Notes: generated from the letters alone by a model not told the origin. 64,000 nt of DNA from Saprospiraceae bacterium UBA3362 (GCA_002360455.1 DEQQ01000044.1:1-64000), one strand, 5' to 3'; numbered from the stretch's first letter, positions 1 through 7,998 are shown. Program-made: numbers and translations.

Positions 1-333
1 AAATCCAATGGTTATGGCGTTGTTCGTGACCTTGTGGGGCATGGGATAGGAAAAAACTTGCATGAAGCTCCTGATGTTCCCAATTTTGGAAAAAGAGGCA
101 AAGGACCTCAGCTAAAACATGGGATGACCATTGCCATCGAACCAATGATCAATCTTGGAACAAGTAAGGTCAGACAGCTAAATGACGGTTGGACTATAGT
201 TACAGCCGATAAAAAGGCCTCGGCTCACTATGAACACACCATAGCGGTGTATGAAGATGGGCCCAAAATATTGTCGAATCATAGCAAAATAGAAGAAAAT
301 ATCAAAAATAATAGCAATTTATATTCGCTATAA
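1..333 (+). CDS. map: Methionine aminopeptidase type I (C-terminal part, gene cut by window start)
   Basis: The gene is open from base 1, so only the last 110 codons are present. The enzyme removes the initiator methionine from new proteins. The visible part has the family's metal and substrate residues: His in GHGIGKNLHEAP, Glu in IAIEPMINLG and Glu in HYEHTIAV, matching the conserved His and two Glu ligands of the two-metal site; the two Asp ligands lie upstream of the window. A polar tail of about 20 residues, rich in Asn, Lys and Ser, follows the catalytic fold. Its position directly before infA and rpmJ is the usual one in bacterial ribosomal operons. Confidence 0.95.
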   Translation, partial: KSNGYGVVRDLVGHGIGKNLHEAPDVPNFGKRGKGPQLKHGMTIAIEPMINLGTSKVRQLNDGWTIVTADKKASAHYEHTIAVYEDGPKILSNHSKIEENIKNNSNLYSL

Positions 334-372
334 TAAAAATTAATGCGATATTTGCACCTCGAAAAATAAAAG

Positions 373-591
373 ATGGCCAAAAAAAACCTTATACAGCAGG
401 ACGGGATAATAGAAGAGGCTCTTAGTAATGCAATGTTTAGGGTTAGATTACAAAATGACCATTTAATCATAGCCACAATCTCTGGAAAAATGAGGATGAA
501 TTATATCAGAATTTTACCGGGAGACAAAGTAGCAGTAGAAATGAGTCCGTACGATCTTTCGAGAGGTAGGATTACATTTAGGTATAAATAA
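373..591 (+). CDS. infA: Translation initiation factor IF-1
   Basis: The protein has 72 residues, the normal length for this single OB-fold factor, which binds the 30S A site during initiation. The typical IF-1 pattern is visible: GIIEEALSNAMFRV near the start, ISGKMRMNYIRILPGDKV in the middle and SPYDLSRGRITFRYK at the end. It lies 39 bases after map and 25 bases before rpmJ in the alpha operon. A box GATATTTG at 347-354, one base off the Bacteroidota TAnnTTTG consensus, lies 18 bases before the start codon and could be an internal promoter. Confidence 0.97.
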   Translation: MAKKNLIQQDGIIEEALSNAMFRVRLQNDHLIIATISGKMRMNYIRILPGDKVAVEMSPYDLSRGRITFRYK

Positions 592-616
592 TTGAAAATC
601 AGGAAAATAAAAAAGC

Positions 617-733
617 ATGAAAGTCCGTGCATCAGTAAAAAAACGAACTGCAGATTGTAAGTTTGTGAGAAGAAAAGGCAAGTTATATATTATCAACAAA
701 AAGAATCCGAAGTTTAAACAACGTCAAGGATAA
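617..733 (+). CDS. rpmJ: 50S ribosomal protein L36
   Basis: This is a 38-residue reading frame starting MKVRASVKKRTADCKFVRRK and ending NPKFKQRQG, which is the classical L36 pattern. Of the usual CCHC zinc ligands only one Cys (residue 14) is left: the position of the first Cys pair reads TADCKF and the later Cys/His positions are Tyr and Lys-rich, so this looks like a zinc-free (C-minus) form. It sits between infA and rpsM as in most bacteria. Confidence 0.95.
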   Translation: MKVRASVKKRTADCKFVRRKGKLYIINKKNPKFKQRQG

Positions 734-750
734 AATAAACCTATAATCAC

Positions 751-1128
751 ATGGCACGTATTGCAGGTATAGATTTACCAAAATCAAAAAGAGGGCTTAT
801 TGGCCTTACTTATATTTATGGAATAGGACGTTCTACATCTAGAATGATCCTATCAAGACTTGGTATAGACGAAAATATTAAGATTACTGATTGGTCAAAC
901 GATCAGATTCAGGCTATACAGAAGCTTATTCAGGATGACTTAAAAGTAGAAGGAGAGTTAAGGTCAGAGGTACAATTAAGCATCAAACGTCTTATGGATA
1001 TAGCATGTTACAGAGGAATCCGCCACAGAAAAGGGTTACCTGTAAGAGGTCAGCAGACAAAAACAAATGCTAGAACCAGAAAAGGTAAGCGTAAAACTGT
1101 GGCAAATAAGAAAAAAGTAACTAAGTAA
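751..1128 (+). CDS. rpsM: 30S ribosomal protein S13
   Basis: The protein has 125 residues. It starts MARIAGIDLPKSKRGLIGLT and has the helix-two-turn-helix core (IYGIGRSTSRMIL), followed by the basic C-terminal tail with GLPVRGQQTKTNARTRKG that contacts the P-site tRNA. S13 sits in the 30S head. It is 17 bases after rpmJ and 25 before rpsK, in the usual S13-S11-S4-alpha-L17 order. Confidence 0.98.
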   Translation: MARIAGIDLPKSKRGLIGLTYIYGIGRSTSRMILSRLGIDENIKITDWSNDQIQAIQKLIQDDLKVEGELRSEVQLSIKRLMDIACYRGIRHRKGLPVRGQQTKTNARTRKGKRKTVANKKKVTK

Positions 1129-1153
1129 AAATAGATTCAAAAGATAGAGTTTT

Positions 1154-1540
1154 ATGGCAAAAGGTAAAAAGGCAAAAAAACGTAAAGTTAGAGTGGACTC
1201 CGATGGCTTGGCTTTCATTCAAGCTAGCTTTAACAATATCATCGTATCTATTTGTAACAAAGCCGGAGAAGTAATTTCATGGGGTTCTGCCGGCAAAGCC
1301 GGTTTCAGAGGTTCTAAGAAAAACACTCCGTATGCTGCTCAAATGGCCGCTTCGGATGCTGCCGGTGTAGCCTTTAATGCAGGTATGAAATCTGCAGAAG
1401 TCTATATCAAGGGACCGGGGGCAGGCAAAGAAGCTGCAATAAGAGCTATTGATGGAGCAGGTATAAAAGTTCTTAAAATAACAGACTTGACGCCTGTGCC
1501 TCACAATGGTTGTAGACCACCTAAACACAGAAGAGTTTAA
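1154..1540 (+). CDS. rpsK: 30S ribosomal protein S11
   Basis: The protein has 128 residues. It has a basic N-terminus (MAKGKKAKKRKVRVDSDG) and the conserved S11 core, including GSAGKAGFRGSKKNTPYAAQ, IKGPGAGKEAAIRAI and the C-terminal VPHNGCRPPKHRRV. S11 forms part of the 30S platform near the E site. The gene is co-directional with rpsM and rpsD with gaps of about 30 bases. Confidence 0.98.
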   Translation: MAKGKKAKKRKVRVDSDGLAFIQASFNNIIVSICNKAGEVISWGSAGKAGFRGSKKNTPYAAQMAASDAAGVAFNAGMKSAEVYIKGPGAGKEAAIRAIDGAGIKVLKITDLTPVPHNGCRPPKHRRV

Positions 1541-1572
1541 TCCCAATTTTCAATTCTAAGCTTAAGAGTATT

Positions 1573-2184
1573 ATGGCAAGATATACAGGACCAGTAACAA
1601 AAAAATCCAGAGCATTCGGACAATCTTTGACAGGCTATGATAAGTCTTTTGAAAAAAAGAAATATCCGCCGGGACAGCACGGAGCTTCCAAAAAAAGAAA
1701 GCAAAGATCTGATTATGCTCTTCAGTTGTTAGAAAAGCAAAAGGCAAAGTACACTTACGGTGTATTGGAGCGTCAGTTCCGTGGAATTTTCCATGATGCT
1801 CATAAGAAAGGTGGTGTTACAGGAGAAAACTTGTTGCAATATCTGGAAGCTAGACTTGATAATACAGTGTTTAGATTAGGTATTTCAAGAACTAGAAAAG
1901 GAGCTCGACAGCTGGTTTCTCATTGCCATGTTACAGTTAATGATAGAGTAGTGAATATTCCATCATTCAGACTGCATCCCGGAGATGTTATCGCCGTGAG
2001 AGGTCGTTCACAATCGCTAGAGCACATAGAGCATCAAGTAGCTCAAAAAACAGATGTAAGAAAATTTCCTTGGTTGGAATGGAACAGTGATAAGATGGAA
2101 GGAAAATTTTTACAATATCCAAGTCGTGACCAAATTCCTGAAGTGATCAATGAGCAATTGATTGTAGAGTTGTATTCTAAGTAA
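1573..2184 (+). CDS. rpsD: 30S ribosomal protein S4
   Basis: The protein has 203 residues, the family length. It starts MARYTGPVTKKSRAFG, has the KKYPPGQHG segment, and carries an S4 RNA-binding domain around residues 93-155 (LEARLDNTVFRLG, RKGARQLVSHCHVTVN). S4 nucleates assembly of the 30S body. In many bacteria it also represses the alpha operon; no operator for that can be identified here. The N-terminal zinc Cys cluster of some S4 proteins is absent, so this is the zinc-free form. Confidence 0.98.
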   Translation: MARYTGPVTKKSRAFGQSLTGYDKSFEKKKYPPGQHGASKKRKQRSDYALQLLEKQKAKYTYGVLERQFRGIFHDAHKKGGVTGENLLQYLEARLDNTVFRLGISRTRKGARQLVSHCHVTVNDRVVNIPSFRLHPGDVIAVRGRSQSLEHIEHQVAQKTDVRKFPWLEWNSDKMEGKFLQYPSRDQIPEVINEQLIVELYSK

Positions 2185-2212
2185 TCTTCATTTTTAATTC
2201 AATCTTCAATTT

Positions 2213-3208
2213 ATGAGTATTTTAAACTTTCAAAAGCCGGATAAGATCATTCTTCAGAAATCAACAGATTTCGAAGGCTCCTTTGAGTTTAAACCATTAG
2301 AACCCGGATTCGGTCAGACAATTGGAAATTCTTTACGTAGAATATTGCTTTCTTCTTTGGAAGGTTATGCTATTTCCTATGTAAGAATTGCAGGTGTAGA
2401 ACATGAATTTTCTACCATTAAGGGAGTTATTGAAGATGTTGTAGAGATCTTGCTTAACCTTAAAAAAGTAAGACTGAAGGCAAGGAATGTAGATGACTCT
2501 AAAGAACAGAAAATATACCTGTCTATCAGTGGTAAAGAACAATTCACAGCTTCAGATATTGCAGCAAGCACAAATGTTTTCTCCGTTACAAATCCTGATC
2601 TTGTGATTTGTCATATGGAGCCATTTGTAAATCTTGAAGTAGAATTGACCATCACCAAAGGAAGAGGATACGTTCCTGCAGATGAAAACGTTTCAAAAGA
2701 TTTACCGATTGGAGTTATTCCAATTGATGCGATATATACTCCAATAAAGAATGTTTCATATTCTGTTTCGACCATCCGCGTGGGTCAGAAAATTGATTAT
2801 GAGCGTTTATTTATTTCCATTCATACAGACGGAACTATTCATCCTGAAGAAGCAATCAAAGAAGCTTCAAGAATTATGATTCAACATTTATTGTTGATCA
2901 CAGATGAGAATATTACGTTTGAAGATGCAATCAAGAAGGATGATATCATCGTAGATGAGCATGTTCTTCATATGAGAAAATTATTAAAGACTCAGTTGGA
3001 GGACTTAGATCTTTCTGTTAGAGCATACAACTGCTTGAAGGCAGCAAAAATCAATTCTCTTGGAGAAATGGTTAAGTATGATACACATGAATTGTTGAAG
3101 TTTAGAAATTTTGGAAAGAAGTCTCTTGTAGAAATAGAAGAATTGCTTCAGACAAAAAATTTGAGTTTCGGCATGGACTTATCAAAGTATAAATTGGACG
3201 AAGATTAA
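2213..3208 (+). CDS. rpoA: DNA-directed RNA polymerase subunit alpha
   Basis: The protein has 331 residues. The N-terminal dimerisation domain shows FEFKPLEPGFGQTIGNSLRR and ILLSSLEGYAI. The C-terminal DNA- and activator-binding domain (residues about 260-325) shows LSVRAYNCLKAAKINSLGEM and FRNFGKKSLVEIEELL. The subunit scaffolds polymerase assembly and contacts upstream DNA and activators. It lies 28 bases after rpsD and 28 before rplQ. Confidence 0.98.
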   Translation: MSILNFQKPDKIILQKSTDFEGSFEFKPLEPGFGQTIGNSLRRILLSSLEGYAISYVRIAGVEHEFSTIKGVIEDVVEILLNLKKVRLKARNVDDSKEQKIYLSISGKEQFTASDIAASTNVFSVTNPDLVICHMEPFVNLEVELTITKGRGYVPADENVSKDLPIGVIPIDAIYTPIKNVSYSVSTIRVGQKIDYERLFISIHTDGTIHPEEAIKEASRIMIQHLLLITDENITFEDAIKKDDIIVDEHVLHMRKLLKTQLEDLDLSVRAYNCLKAAKINSLGEMVKYDTHELLKFRNFGKKSLVEIEELLQTKNLSFGMDLSKYKLDED

Positions 3209-3236
3209 ATTGTTGGCATAGAAATTATTCAGGGTC

Positions 3237-3737
3237 ATGAGACATGGAAAAAAATTCAATCATTTAAGCAGAAAGAAAGGTCATAGATCGGCCTTATTAA
3301 GAAATCTTGCTGCTGCATTGATCAAGCATAAGAGAATTGTAACTACTTTGGCAAAAGCTAAGGCGCTCAGAGTTTATATTGAGCCTTTGGTTACAAAGTC
3401 AAAGGTGAATTCTACACATTCAAGAAGAACAGTATTTTCTTATCTTCAGAATAAAGAATCCATTGATGAATTATTTGGAACAATAGCTACCAAGGTTGGA
3501 ACAAGACCGGGTGGTTATACCAGAGTCATCAGAATGGGATTCAGAAGAGGAGATGGGGCCGAAATGGGACTTATTGAATTGGTAGATTTTAATGATTCAA
3601 TGGTATCTGCTTCAAAGGCTAAAGCTGTACAGCAAGGAGCCAAGAAGAAAACCAGAAGAAGTAAAGCAAAAACTAAAGGTGGTCAGGAGACTGAAGCCGG
3701 TTCTGAGCCGGTTACTACTGAAACTGAAAATGAATAA
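3237..3737 (+). CDS. rplQ: 50S ribosomal protein L17 with a charged C-terminal tail
   Basis: The first 120 or so residues are ordinary L17 (MRHGKKFNHLSRKKGHR, LLRNLAAALIKHKRI, TRPGGYTRVIRMGFRRGD). A tail of about 45 residues follows, first basic (KKKTRRSKAKTKGG) and then acidic (ETEAGSEPVTTETENE). L17 is longest in Bacteroidota, so the tail fits the phylum; I do not know what it does. This is the last gene of the alpha operon, and the stop codon runs straight into a strong terminator. Confidence 0.97.
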   Translation: MRHGKKFNHLSRKKGHRSALLRNLAAALIKHKRIVTTLAKAKALRVYIEPLVTKSKVNSTHSRRTVFSYLQNKESIDELFGTIATKVGTRPGGYTRVIRMGFRRGDGAEMGLIELVDFNDSMVSASKAKAVQQGAKKKTRRSKAKTKGGQETEAGSEPVTTETENE

Positions 3738-3740
3738 AAA

Positions 3741-3773
3741 AAAGCGGTTGTGATTCACAACCGCTTTTTTTTT
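3741..3773 (+). terminator. Rho-independent terminator of the alpha operon
   Basis: A 10-bp perfect stem AGCGGTTGTG / CACAACCGCT with a three-base loop is followed by a run of nine T. It begins a few bases after the rplQ stop codon. An A-run precedes the stem, so it could also act weakly on the other strand, but no minus-strand gene ends here. Confidence 0.93.
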
Positions 3774-3855
3774 ATAGACAAGTTTTAAGGGCATAGAATG
3801 ATGGATAGAAACAATAAAACACAATCTTTTTCCGATTTAATTCAAGAAAAAAATT

Positions 3856-3975
3856 GCCTGAGTAGCTTGGAATGCTTTGTAAGAGAACAATTTATTGTGA
3901 ACTTACAAAGGTGTGAAACACGGAGCGATAGCGAACCATGGAAAGTTACGACCTCTTGTAATCAAGAGGTCAGGC
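3856..3975 (+). repeat. Structured dispersed element, copy A
   Basis: This is one of three related elements in the window (the others are at 35030-35157 and 36441-36553). Four pairings can be drawn. P1 is GCCTGA (3856-3861) with TCAGGC (3970-3975). P2 is CTTTGTAAG (3875-3883) with CTTACAAAG (3902-3910), and carries an AGA/GAA internal loop and an inner ACAA/TTGT helix. P3 is GTGT-GAA-ACAC (3911-3921). P4 is GACCTCTTG (3950-3958) with CAAGAGGTC (3963-3971), sharing two bases with P1. Single-stranded blocks shared with copy B are GCTTGG (3865-3870) and the stretch from GAGCGATAGCGAACC to ACGACC. It lies between the rplQ terminator and carA. A frame of about 60 codons that runs through it is not credible as protein. 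Confidence 0.7.
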
Positions 3976-4082
3976 CATAAAAATGATTAAATCTTTTAAA
4001 TATTTGGAACAAATAATAGAAATTTGTAATTTATTATTGGATTCATTTATTGAATAATGAAGAGTTGTACGAAGCCAAAACG

Positions 4083-5201
4083 ATGATAAACAGAAATTAC
4101 AAACCCGCAATTCTGCTGTTAGAGGACGGAACTCATTTTGAAGGGCAATCTTGCGGTATTCAAGGAATTACAGGTGGAGAGATTTGTTTCAATACCGGAA
4201 TGACAGGATATCAAGAGATATTTACAGACCCCTCTTATTTTGGTCAAATTATGGTAATGGCCAGTGTACACATCGGGAACTATGGGGCGCGTTCGGACGA
4301 ATCAGAATCCCAAAAAGTGTATATCAACGGCTTGGTGTGTAAAAACTTTTCGACATTTATGAGTCGTTCTCTGGCTCAAGATAGTTTGCAACATTTTTTG
4401 GAGCTCCATCAGGTAGTAGGAATATCTGGAATTGATACCAGAGCCTTGATTAGGCACATCAGGACGCATGGAGCAATGAATGCCATCATTTCTTCTACTG
4501 AGATGGATTTAACCAAACTCAAAAAGCAGGTAGCAGGAGTTCCGGATATGAGTGGACTGGAGCTTGCGAGTAAAGTAAGTTTTGCAGATCCATTTGTATT
4601 TTCAAATCCTAATGCAAACTACAGGTTGGCCGTATTGGACTTCGGAATTAAGAAATCCATATTGGAGCAGTTAAGTCCTATGAATATGGAAATCAAAGTT
4701 TATCCTGCAAAAACAAGGATGGAAGATTTGAAAAATTATAATGCTCATGCCTATTTTTTATCCAATGGACCTGGAGATCCTTCTGCAATGGATTATGCCA
4801 TAGAAACTGTCGCAAAAATTGTAGAAGAAAAAAAACCCACATTCGGCATTTGTTTGGGACATCAGTTATTTTCACTTTCACAAGGCGTAAGTACATTCAA
4901 AATGCACCATGGACATCATGGCATAAATCACCCTGTTAAGAATTTGCTGTCAGGGTTGGGAGAGATTACAAGCCAAAATCATGGATTTGCAGTGGACCCA
5001 ATTCAGTTGGAGAAATCATCCAATTTAGAAGTTAGTCACATCAATTTGAATGATCAATCTATAGAAGGAGTAAGGCATAAGACAGCTCCGATTTTTAGTG
5101 TTCAATATCATCCTGAAGCAGGTCCTGGTCCTCACGACTCAAGATATTTGTTCAATCAATTCAAAGAAAACATAGAATCATTTTACCAAATTCAATTATA
5201 A
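4083..5201 (+). CDS. carA: Carbamoyl-phosphate synthase small subunit (glutaminase)
   Basis: CarA hydrolyses glutamine and passes ammonia to CarB for carbamoyl phosphate, used in pyrimidine and arginine synthesis. The N-terminal CarA domain begins PAILLLEDGTHFEG and includes FNTGMTGYQEIFTDPSY. The class I glutamine amidotransferase domain has the nucleophile in GICLGHQ (Cys about residue 257) and the His/Glu pair in QYHPEAGPGPHD (about 343 and 345). I chose the first ATG (4083), which leaves about 10 residues before the conserved start; a TTG at 4050 would add 11 residues with no family support. The length of 372 fits. carB is not in the window. eno follows after 9 bases. Confidence 0.96.
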   Translation: MINRNYKPAILLLEDGTHFEGQSCGIQGITGGEICFNTGMTGYQEIFTDPSYFGQIMVMASVHIGNYGARSDESESQKVYINGLVCKNFSTFMSRSLAQDSLQHFLELHQVVGISGIDTRALIRHIRTHGAMNAIISSTEMDLTKLKKQVAGVPDMSGLELASKVSFADPFVFSNPNANYRLAVLDFGIKKSILEQLSPMNMEIKVYPAKTRMEDLKNYNAHAYFLSNGPGDPSAMDYAIETVAKIVEEKKPTFGICLGHQLFSLSQGVSTFKMHHGHHGINHPVKNLLSGLGEITSQNHGFAVDPIQLEKSSNLEVSHINLNDQSIEGVRHKTAPIFSVQYHPEAGPGPHDSRYLFNQFKENIESFYQIQL

Positions 5202-5210
5202 ATTTTTAGT

Positions 5211-6497
5211 ATGCCAATTATTACAGACATCATTGCCAGGCAAATTCTCGACAGCCGTGGATTGCCCACAGTAGAGTGTGAAGTTATCTTAAGCAATGGG
5301 ATAAAATCCATAGCAGCTGTACCGTCCGGAGCATCTACCGGAAAACACGAAGCAGTAGAGTTGAGAGACAATGACGAATCTATGTTTTTGGGAAAAGGCG
5401 TTATGGATGCCGTATTAAATATTGAAGAAGAAATTTCAGAATTGCTCATAGGAACAGATGTATTGGATCAAAGAGATATAGATCAAACAATGATAGACGC
5501 AGATGGAACAGATAACAGATCAAACTTTGGTGCAAATGCTATTCTTGCTGTTTCTTTAGCTTGTTCCAAAGCAGCTGCTCAAAGTGTTGGATTGCCATTA
5601 TACAAATATGTTGGAGGAGTGAATGCCCATCTATTGCCGGTTCCTATGATGAATATTATCAACGGTGGAGCCCATGCAGATAATAAGTTGGACTTTCAAG
5701 AATTTATGATAATGCCTGTAGGTGCCGAATTTTTTTCTGATGCAGTAAGAATGGGTTCAGAAATTTTTCAACATTTAAAAAAGGTTTTGAAATCCAAAAA
5801 CTATTCTACCAATGTAGGAGATGAAGGAGGCTTTGCACCCAATCTCAACAGCAATGAAGAAGCATTGGAAATTATTTTGGACTCAATTCATAAGGCAGGT
5901 TACCGACCTGGCGAAGATGTTATGATTGCTATAGATGCTGCAGTGTCTGAAATGTATGATGAAACCACTAAAAAATACAAATTCCATAAATCCAATAATC
6001 TCGAGCTTAATAGCCAAGAAATGGTAGCCTATTGGGAAAATTGGGTAAACAAATACCCTATTTTTTCAATAGAAGATGGATTGGCAGAAGATGATTGGTC
6101 CGGTTGGCAATTGCTCACTCAAAAGCTAGGTCAAAAAATTCAGTTGGTAGGAGATGATCTCTTTGTCACCAATGTTGAGAGATTGAGCAGAGGAATCAAA
6201 GAAAAATGTGCAAACTCACTGTTGGTTAAAGTCAACCAAATAGGGACTTTAACAGAAACTATAAATGCAGTTTCGATGGCGCAAAGAAATCGTTACAGCT
6301 GTGTAATGAGTCATAGATCCGGAGAAACAGAAGATACAACTATAGCAGATCTTGCCGTAGCGCTTAACACAGGACAGATTAAGACCGGCTCAATGTCACG
6401 AAGCGATAGGGTGGCAAAGTATAATCAATTGCTCAGAATTGAAGAGGAATTGGGAGATCAGGCAGAATATGCAGGAAAAATGATACTTGATAAATAA
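5211..6497 (+). CDS. eno: Enolase (phosphopyruvate hydratase)
   Basis: Enolase interconverts 2-phosphoglycerate and phosphoenolpyruvate in glycolysis and gluconeogenesis. The protein has 428 residues, the family length. Visible signatures are DSRGLPTVECEV and PSGASTGKHEA near the N-terminus, GDEGGFAPN in the middle, metal ligands in AIDAAVSEMY, SIEDGLAEDDW and GDDLFVTN, the catalytic Lys in LLVKVNQIGT, and the enolase signature SHRSGETEDT. It is 9 bases after carA, so the two are probably co-transcribed, a pairing common in Bacteroidota. Confidence 0.98.
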   Translation: MPIITDIIARQILDSRGLPTVECEVILSNGIKSIAAVPSGASTGKHEAVELRDNDESMFLGKGVMDAVLNIEEEISELLIGTDVLDQRDIDQTMIDADGTDNRSNFGANAILAVSLACSKAAAQSVGLPLYKYVGGVNAHLLPVPMMNIINGGAHADNKLDFQEFMIMPVGAEFFSDAVRMGSEIFQHLKKVLKSKNYSTNVGDEGGFAPNLNSNEEALEIILDSIHKAGYRPGEDVMIAIDAAVSEMYDETTKKYKFHKSNNLELNSQEMVAYWENWVNKYPIFSIEDGLAEDDWSGWQLLTQKLGQKIQLVGDDLFVTNVERLSRGIKEKCANSLLVKVNQIGTLTETINAVSMAQRNRYSCVMSHRSGETEDTTIADLAVALNTGQIKTGSMSRSDRVAKYNQLLRIEEELGDQAEYAGKMILDK

Positions 6498-6513
6498 TTT
6501 ATATGTATATTTG
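6487..6513 (+). promoter_or_regulatory. Probable promoter for the divIC-like gene and sucD
   Basis: TTG (6487-6489), a 16-base spacer and TATATTTG (6506-6513) match the Bacteroidota primary sigma factor pattern (TTG, spacer, TAnnTTTG). The start codon of the next gene lies 23 bases downstream. The element overlaps the last codons of eno. Confidence 0.6.
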
Positions 6514-6536
6514 CCTCACGACTAAGAACTACGACC

Positions 6537-6845
6537 ATGATCAATAGGCAAAAAAAGCAGGAAAGCAATATATTAATTCAAATCTGGAATCAGAAGATTG
6601 TCCTGTCTGTTTTGATTTTTCTCGTGTATCTCGCATTTTTTGATAAGTATAATTTTACAACACAATATAAATTAAGGGCTTCGGTAAGGAAGTTGGAGTC
6701 AGAAAAAGCGAAGTATCTCAATTTAATTGTTCAAGCAAAGAAAGATAAATTGGATATTGAGAAAAATTATGAGAAATTTGCACGCGAAAGATATCTAATG
6801 TCCAGGCCGGACGAAGACGTTTTTATCATACAAAAGACAAATTAA
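6537..6845 (+). CDS. Septum formation initiator family protein (DivIC/FtsB-like)
   Basis: This is a 102-residue single-pass membrane protein. A short basic cytoplasmic end (MINRQKKQ) is followed by a hydrophobic helix at about residues 21-37 (KIVLSVLIFLVYLAFF) and then a charged heptad-like stretch (LRASVRKLESEKAKYLNL to KNYEKFARERYLM) predicted to form a coiled coil. The ending FARERYLMSRPDEDVF is the conserved tail of FtsB/DivIC proteins, which link early and late divisome proteins. In Bacteroidota this gene regularly follows eno. It lies 10 bases before sucD. Confidence 0.88.
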   Translation: MINRQKKQESNILIQIWNQKIVLSVLIFLVYLAFFDKYNFTTQYKLRASVRKLESEKAKYLNLIVQAKKDKLDIEKNYEKFARERYLMSRPDEDVFIIQKTN

Positions 6846-6855
6846 ACCATCTCCA

Positions 6856-7728
6856 ATGAGCATTTTAGTCAACAAGCATTCAAGAATAATAGTACAGGGA
6901 TTTACTGGCAAAGAAGGGAGCTTTCATGCAGAGCAAATGATCGCCTACAATACCCCGGTAGTGGGAGGAGTAACTCCTGGCAAAGGGGGACAAACTCATC
7001 TCGGTAAACCCGTGTTCAATACTGTAAAGGAAGCTGTTGATGCTGTGCAAGCAGATGTGTCCCTTATTTTTGTTCCACCGCCTTTTGCAGCAGATGCTAT
7101 AATGGAGGCAGCCGAAGCCGGTATTCGTGTTATTGTTTGCATAACAGAAGGCGTGCCGGTGCAGGACATGATCAAAGTGAAGGAGTACATCAAAAACTAT
7201 CCATGTAGATTGATTGGGCCAAATTGCCCTGGAATTATAACACCTGATGAAGCCAAAGTGGGTATTATGCCCGGCTTCATTCACAAAAAAGGAAAAATTG
7301 GGATTGTTTCACGATCCGGGACATTAACCTATGAAGCCGTAGATCAAGTCACTAAGGCAGGAATGGGACAGAGTACCTGCATTGGAATTGGGGGAGATCC
7401 AATACCCGGAACGACCACTTTGGAAGCAGTACAAATGCTTATGGCAGACTACGAAACCGAAGGGATCATCATGATTGGGGAAATTGGCGGAAGCATGGAG
7501 ACAGAGGCAGCAGAATGGGTAAAACAGTATGGCACCAAGCCTGTGGTAGGATTTATAGCCGGCCAAACGGCTCCCAAAGGGAGAAAAATGGGTCACGCCG
7601 GAGCAATTATCGGTGGTAAGGCAGACACTGCAGAGGCCAAGATGAAAGTTATGCGCGAATGTGGTATTCATGTTGTAGAATCCCCGGCTCAAATCGGCGT
7701 TACCATGAAGAAAGCATTGGGTTTGTAA
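6856..7728 (+). CDS. sucD: Succinyl-CoA synthetase alpha subunit
   Basis: The alpha subunit binds CoA and carries the phosphohistidine in the step succinyl-CoA to succinate with nucleotide triphosphate formation. The 290-residue protein starts with a Rossmann CoA-binding region (IIVQGFTGKEGSFHAEQ) and has VTPGKGGQ, the ligase signature around SRSGTLTYEA, and the active-site His region GRKMGHAGAIIGG near residue 250. The beta subunit gene sucC is not adjacent, as in many Bacteroidota where the two are separated. Confidence 0.97.
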   Translation: MSILVNKHSRIIVQGFTGKEGSFHAEQMIAYNTPVVGGVTPGKGGQTHLGKPVFNTVKEAVDAVQADVSLIFVPPPFAADAIMEAAEAGIRVIVCITEGVPVQDMIKVKEYIKNYPCRLIGPNCPGIITPDEAKVGIMPGFIHKKGKIGIVSRSGTLTYEAVDQVTKAGMGQSTCIGIGGDPIPGTTTLEAVQMLMADYETEGIIMIGEIGGSMETEAAEWVKQYGTKPVVGFIAGQTAPKGRKMGHAGAIIGGKADTAEAKMKVMRECGIHVVESPAQIGVTMKKALGL

Positions 7729-7810
7729 AGCCTATTTATAAAAAAGTCTTTTCTTCTTTTTTATTCAAGAGATTCTGCTTTTAGCTAGTAGATTTTTATG
7801 GAGTTTTAGC

Positions 7811-7854
7811 ATATCGAATTGTCGAATCCGACTTGCCTGGGTCAGACCCGATAT
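7811..7854. other. Compact intergenic three-way fold between sucD and the Rrf2 gene
   Basis: An outer stem ATATCG (7811-7816) / CGATAT (7849-7854) encloses two small hairpins, GTCG-AATC-CGAC (7821-7832) and GGT-CAG-ACC (7840-7848). The local GC content is higher than the AT-rich surroundings. It is not similar in sequence to the three dispersed elements. It may be an RNA fold, a factor binding site or chance. The rest of the 270-base gap (7729-7998) shows only AT-rich DNA and the -7 box before the Rrf2 gene. Confidence 0.35.
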
Positions 7855-7973
7855 TTATCATTTAGAGCAATAATTTTTAATGTATTAATGGCTGTATATC
7901 AATGCAGTTTTGCGGAGCTATTAATAAGCCTAAAAAAAGATAATAAAATCTTTTTCTATTGTTTATTTCAGTA

Positions 7974-7981
7974 TAAATTTG
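7974..7981 (+). promoter_or_regulatory. -7 box of the Rrf2 regulator gene
   Basis: TAAATTTG matches TAnnTTTG and lies 17 bases before the ATG at 7999, implying a short leader. No well-placed TTG upstream element is present: the nearest TTG (7959-7961) is only 12 bases away. Confidence 0.45.
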
Positions 7982-7998
7982 TCCTGTAAAAAAACAAA

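Noticed and set aside
3798..3980. A 60-codon plus-strand frame between rplQ and carA
   Set aside because: It lies almost wholly within structured element A, its composition is set by hairpins, and the equivalent frame is not preserved in copies B and C.
6880..7692. Long minus-strand frames (134 and 122 codons) opposite sucD
   Set aside because: They mirror conserved sucD codons and their predicted proteins, rich in His, Cys and Ser, resemble no family.
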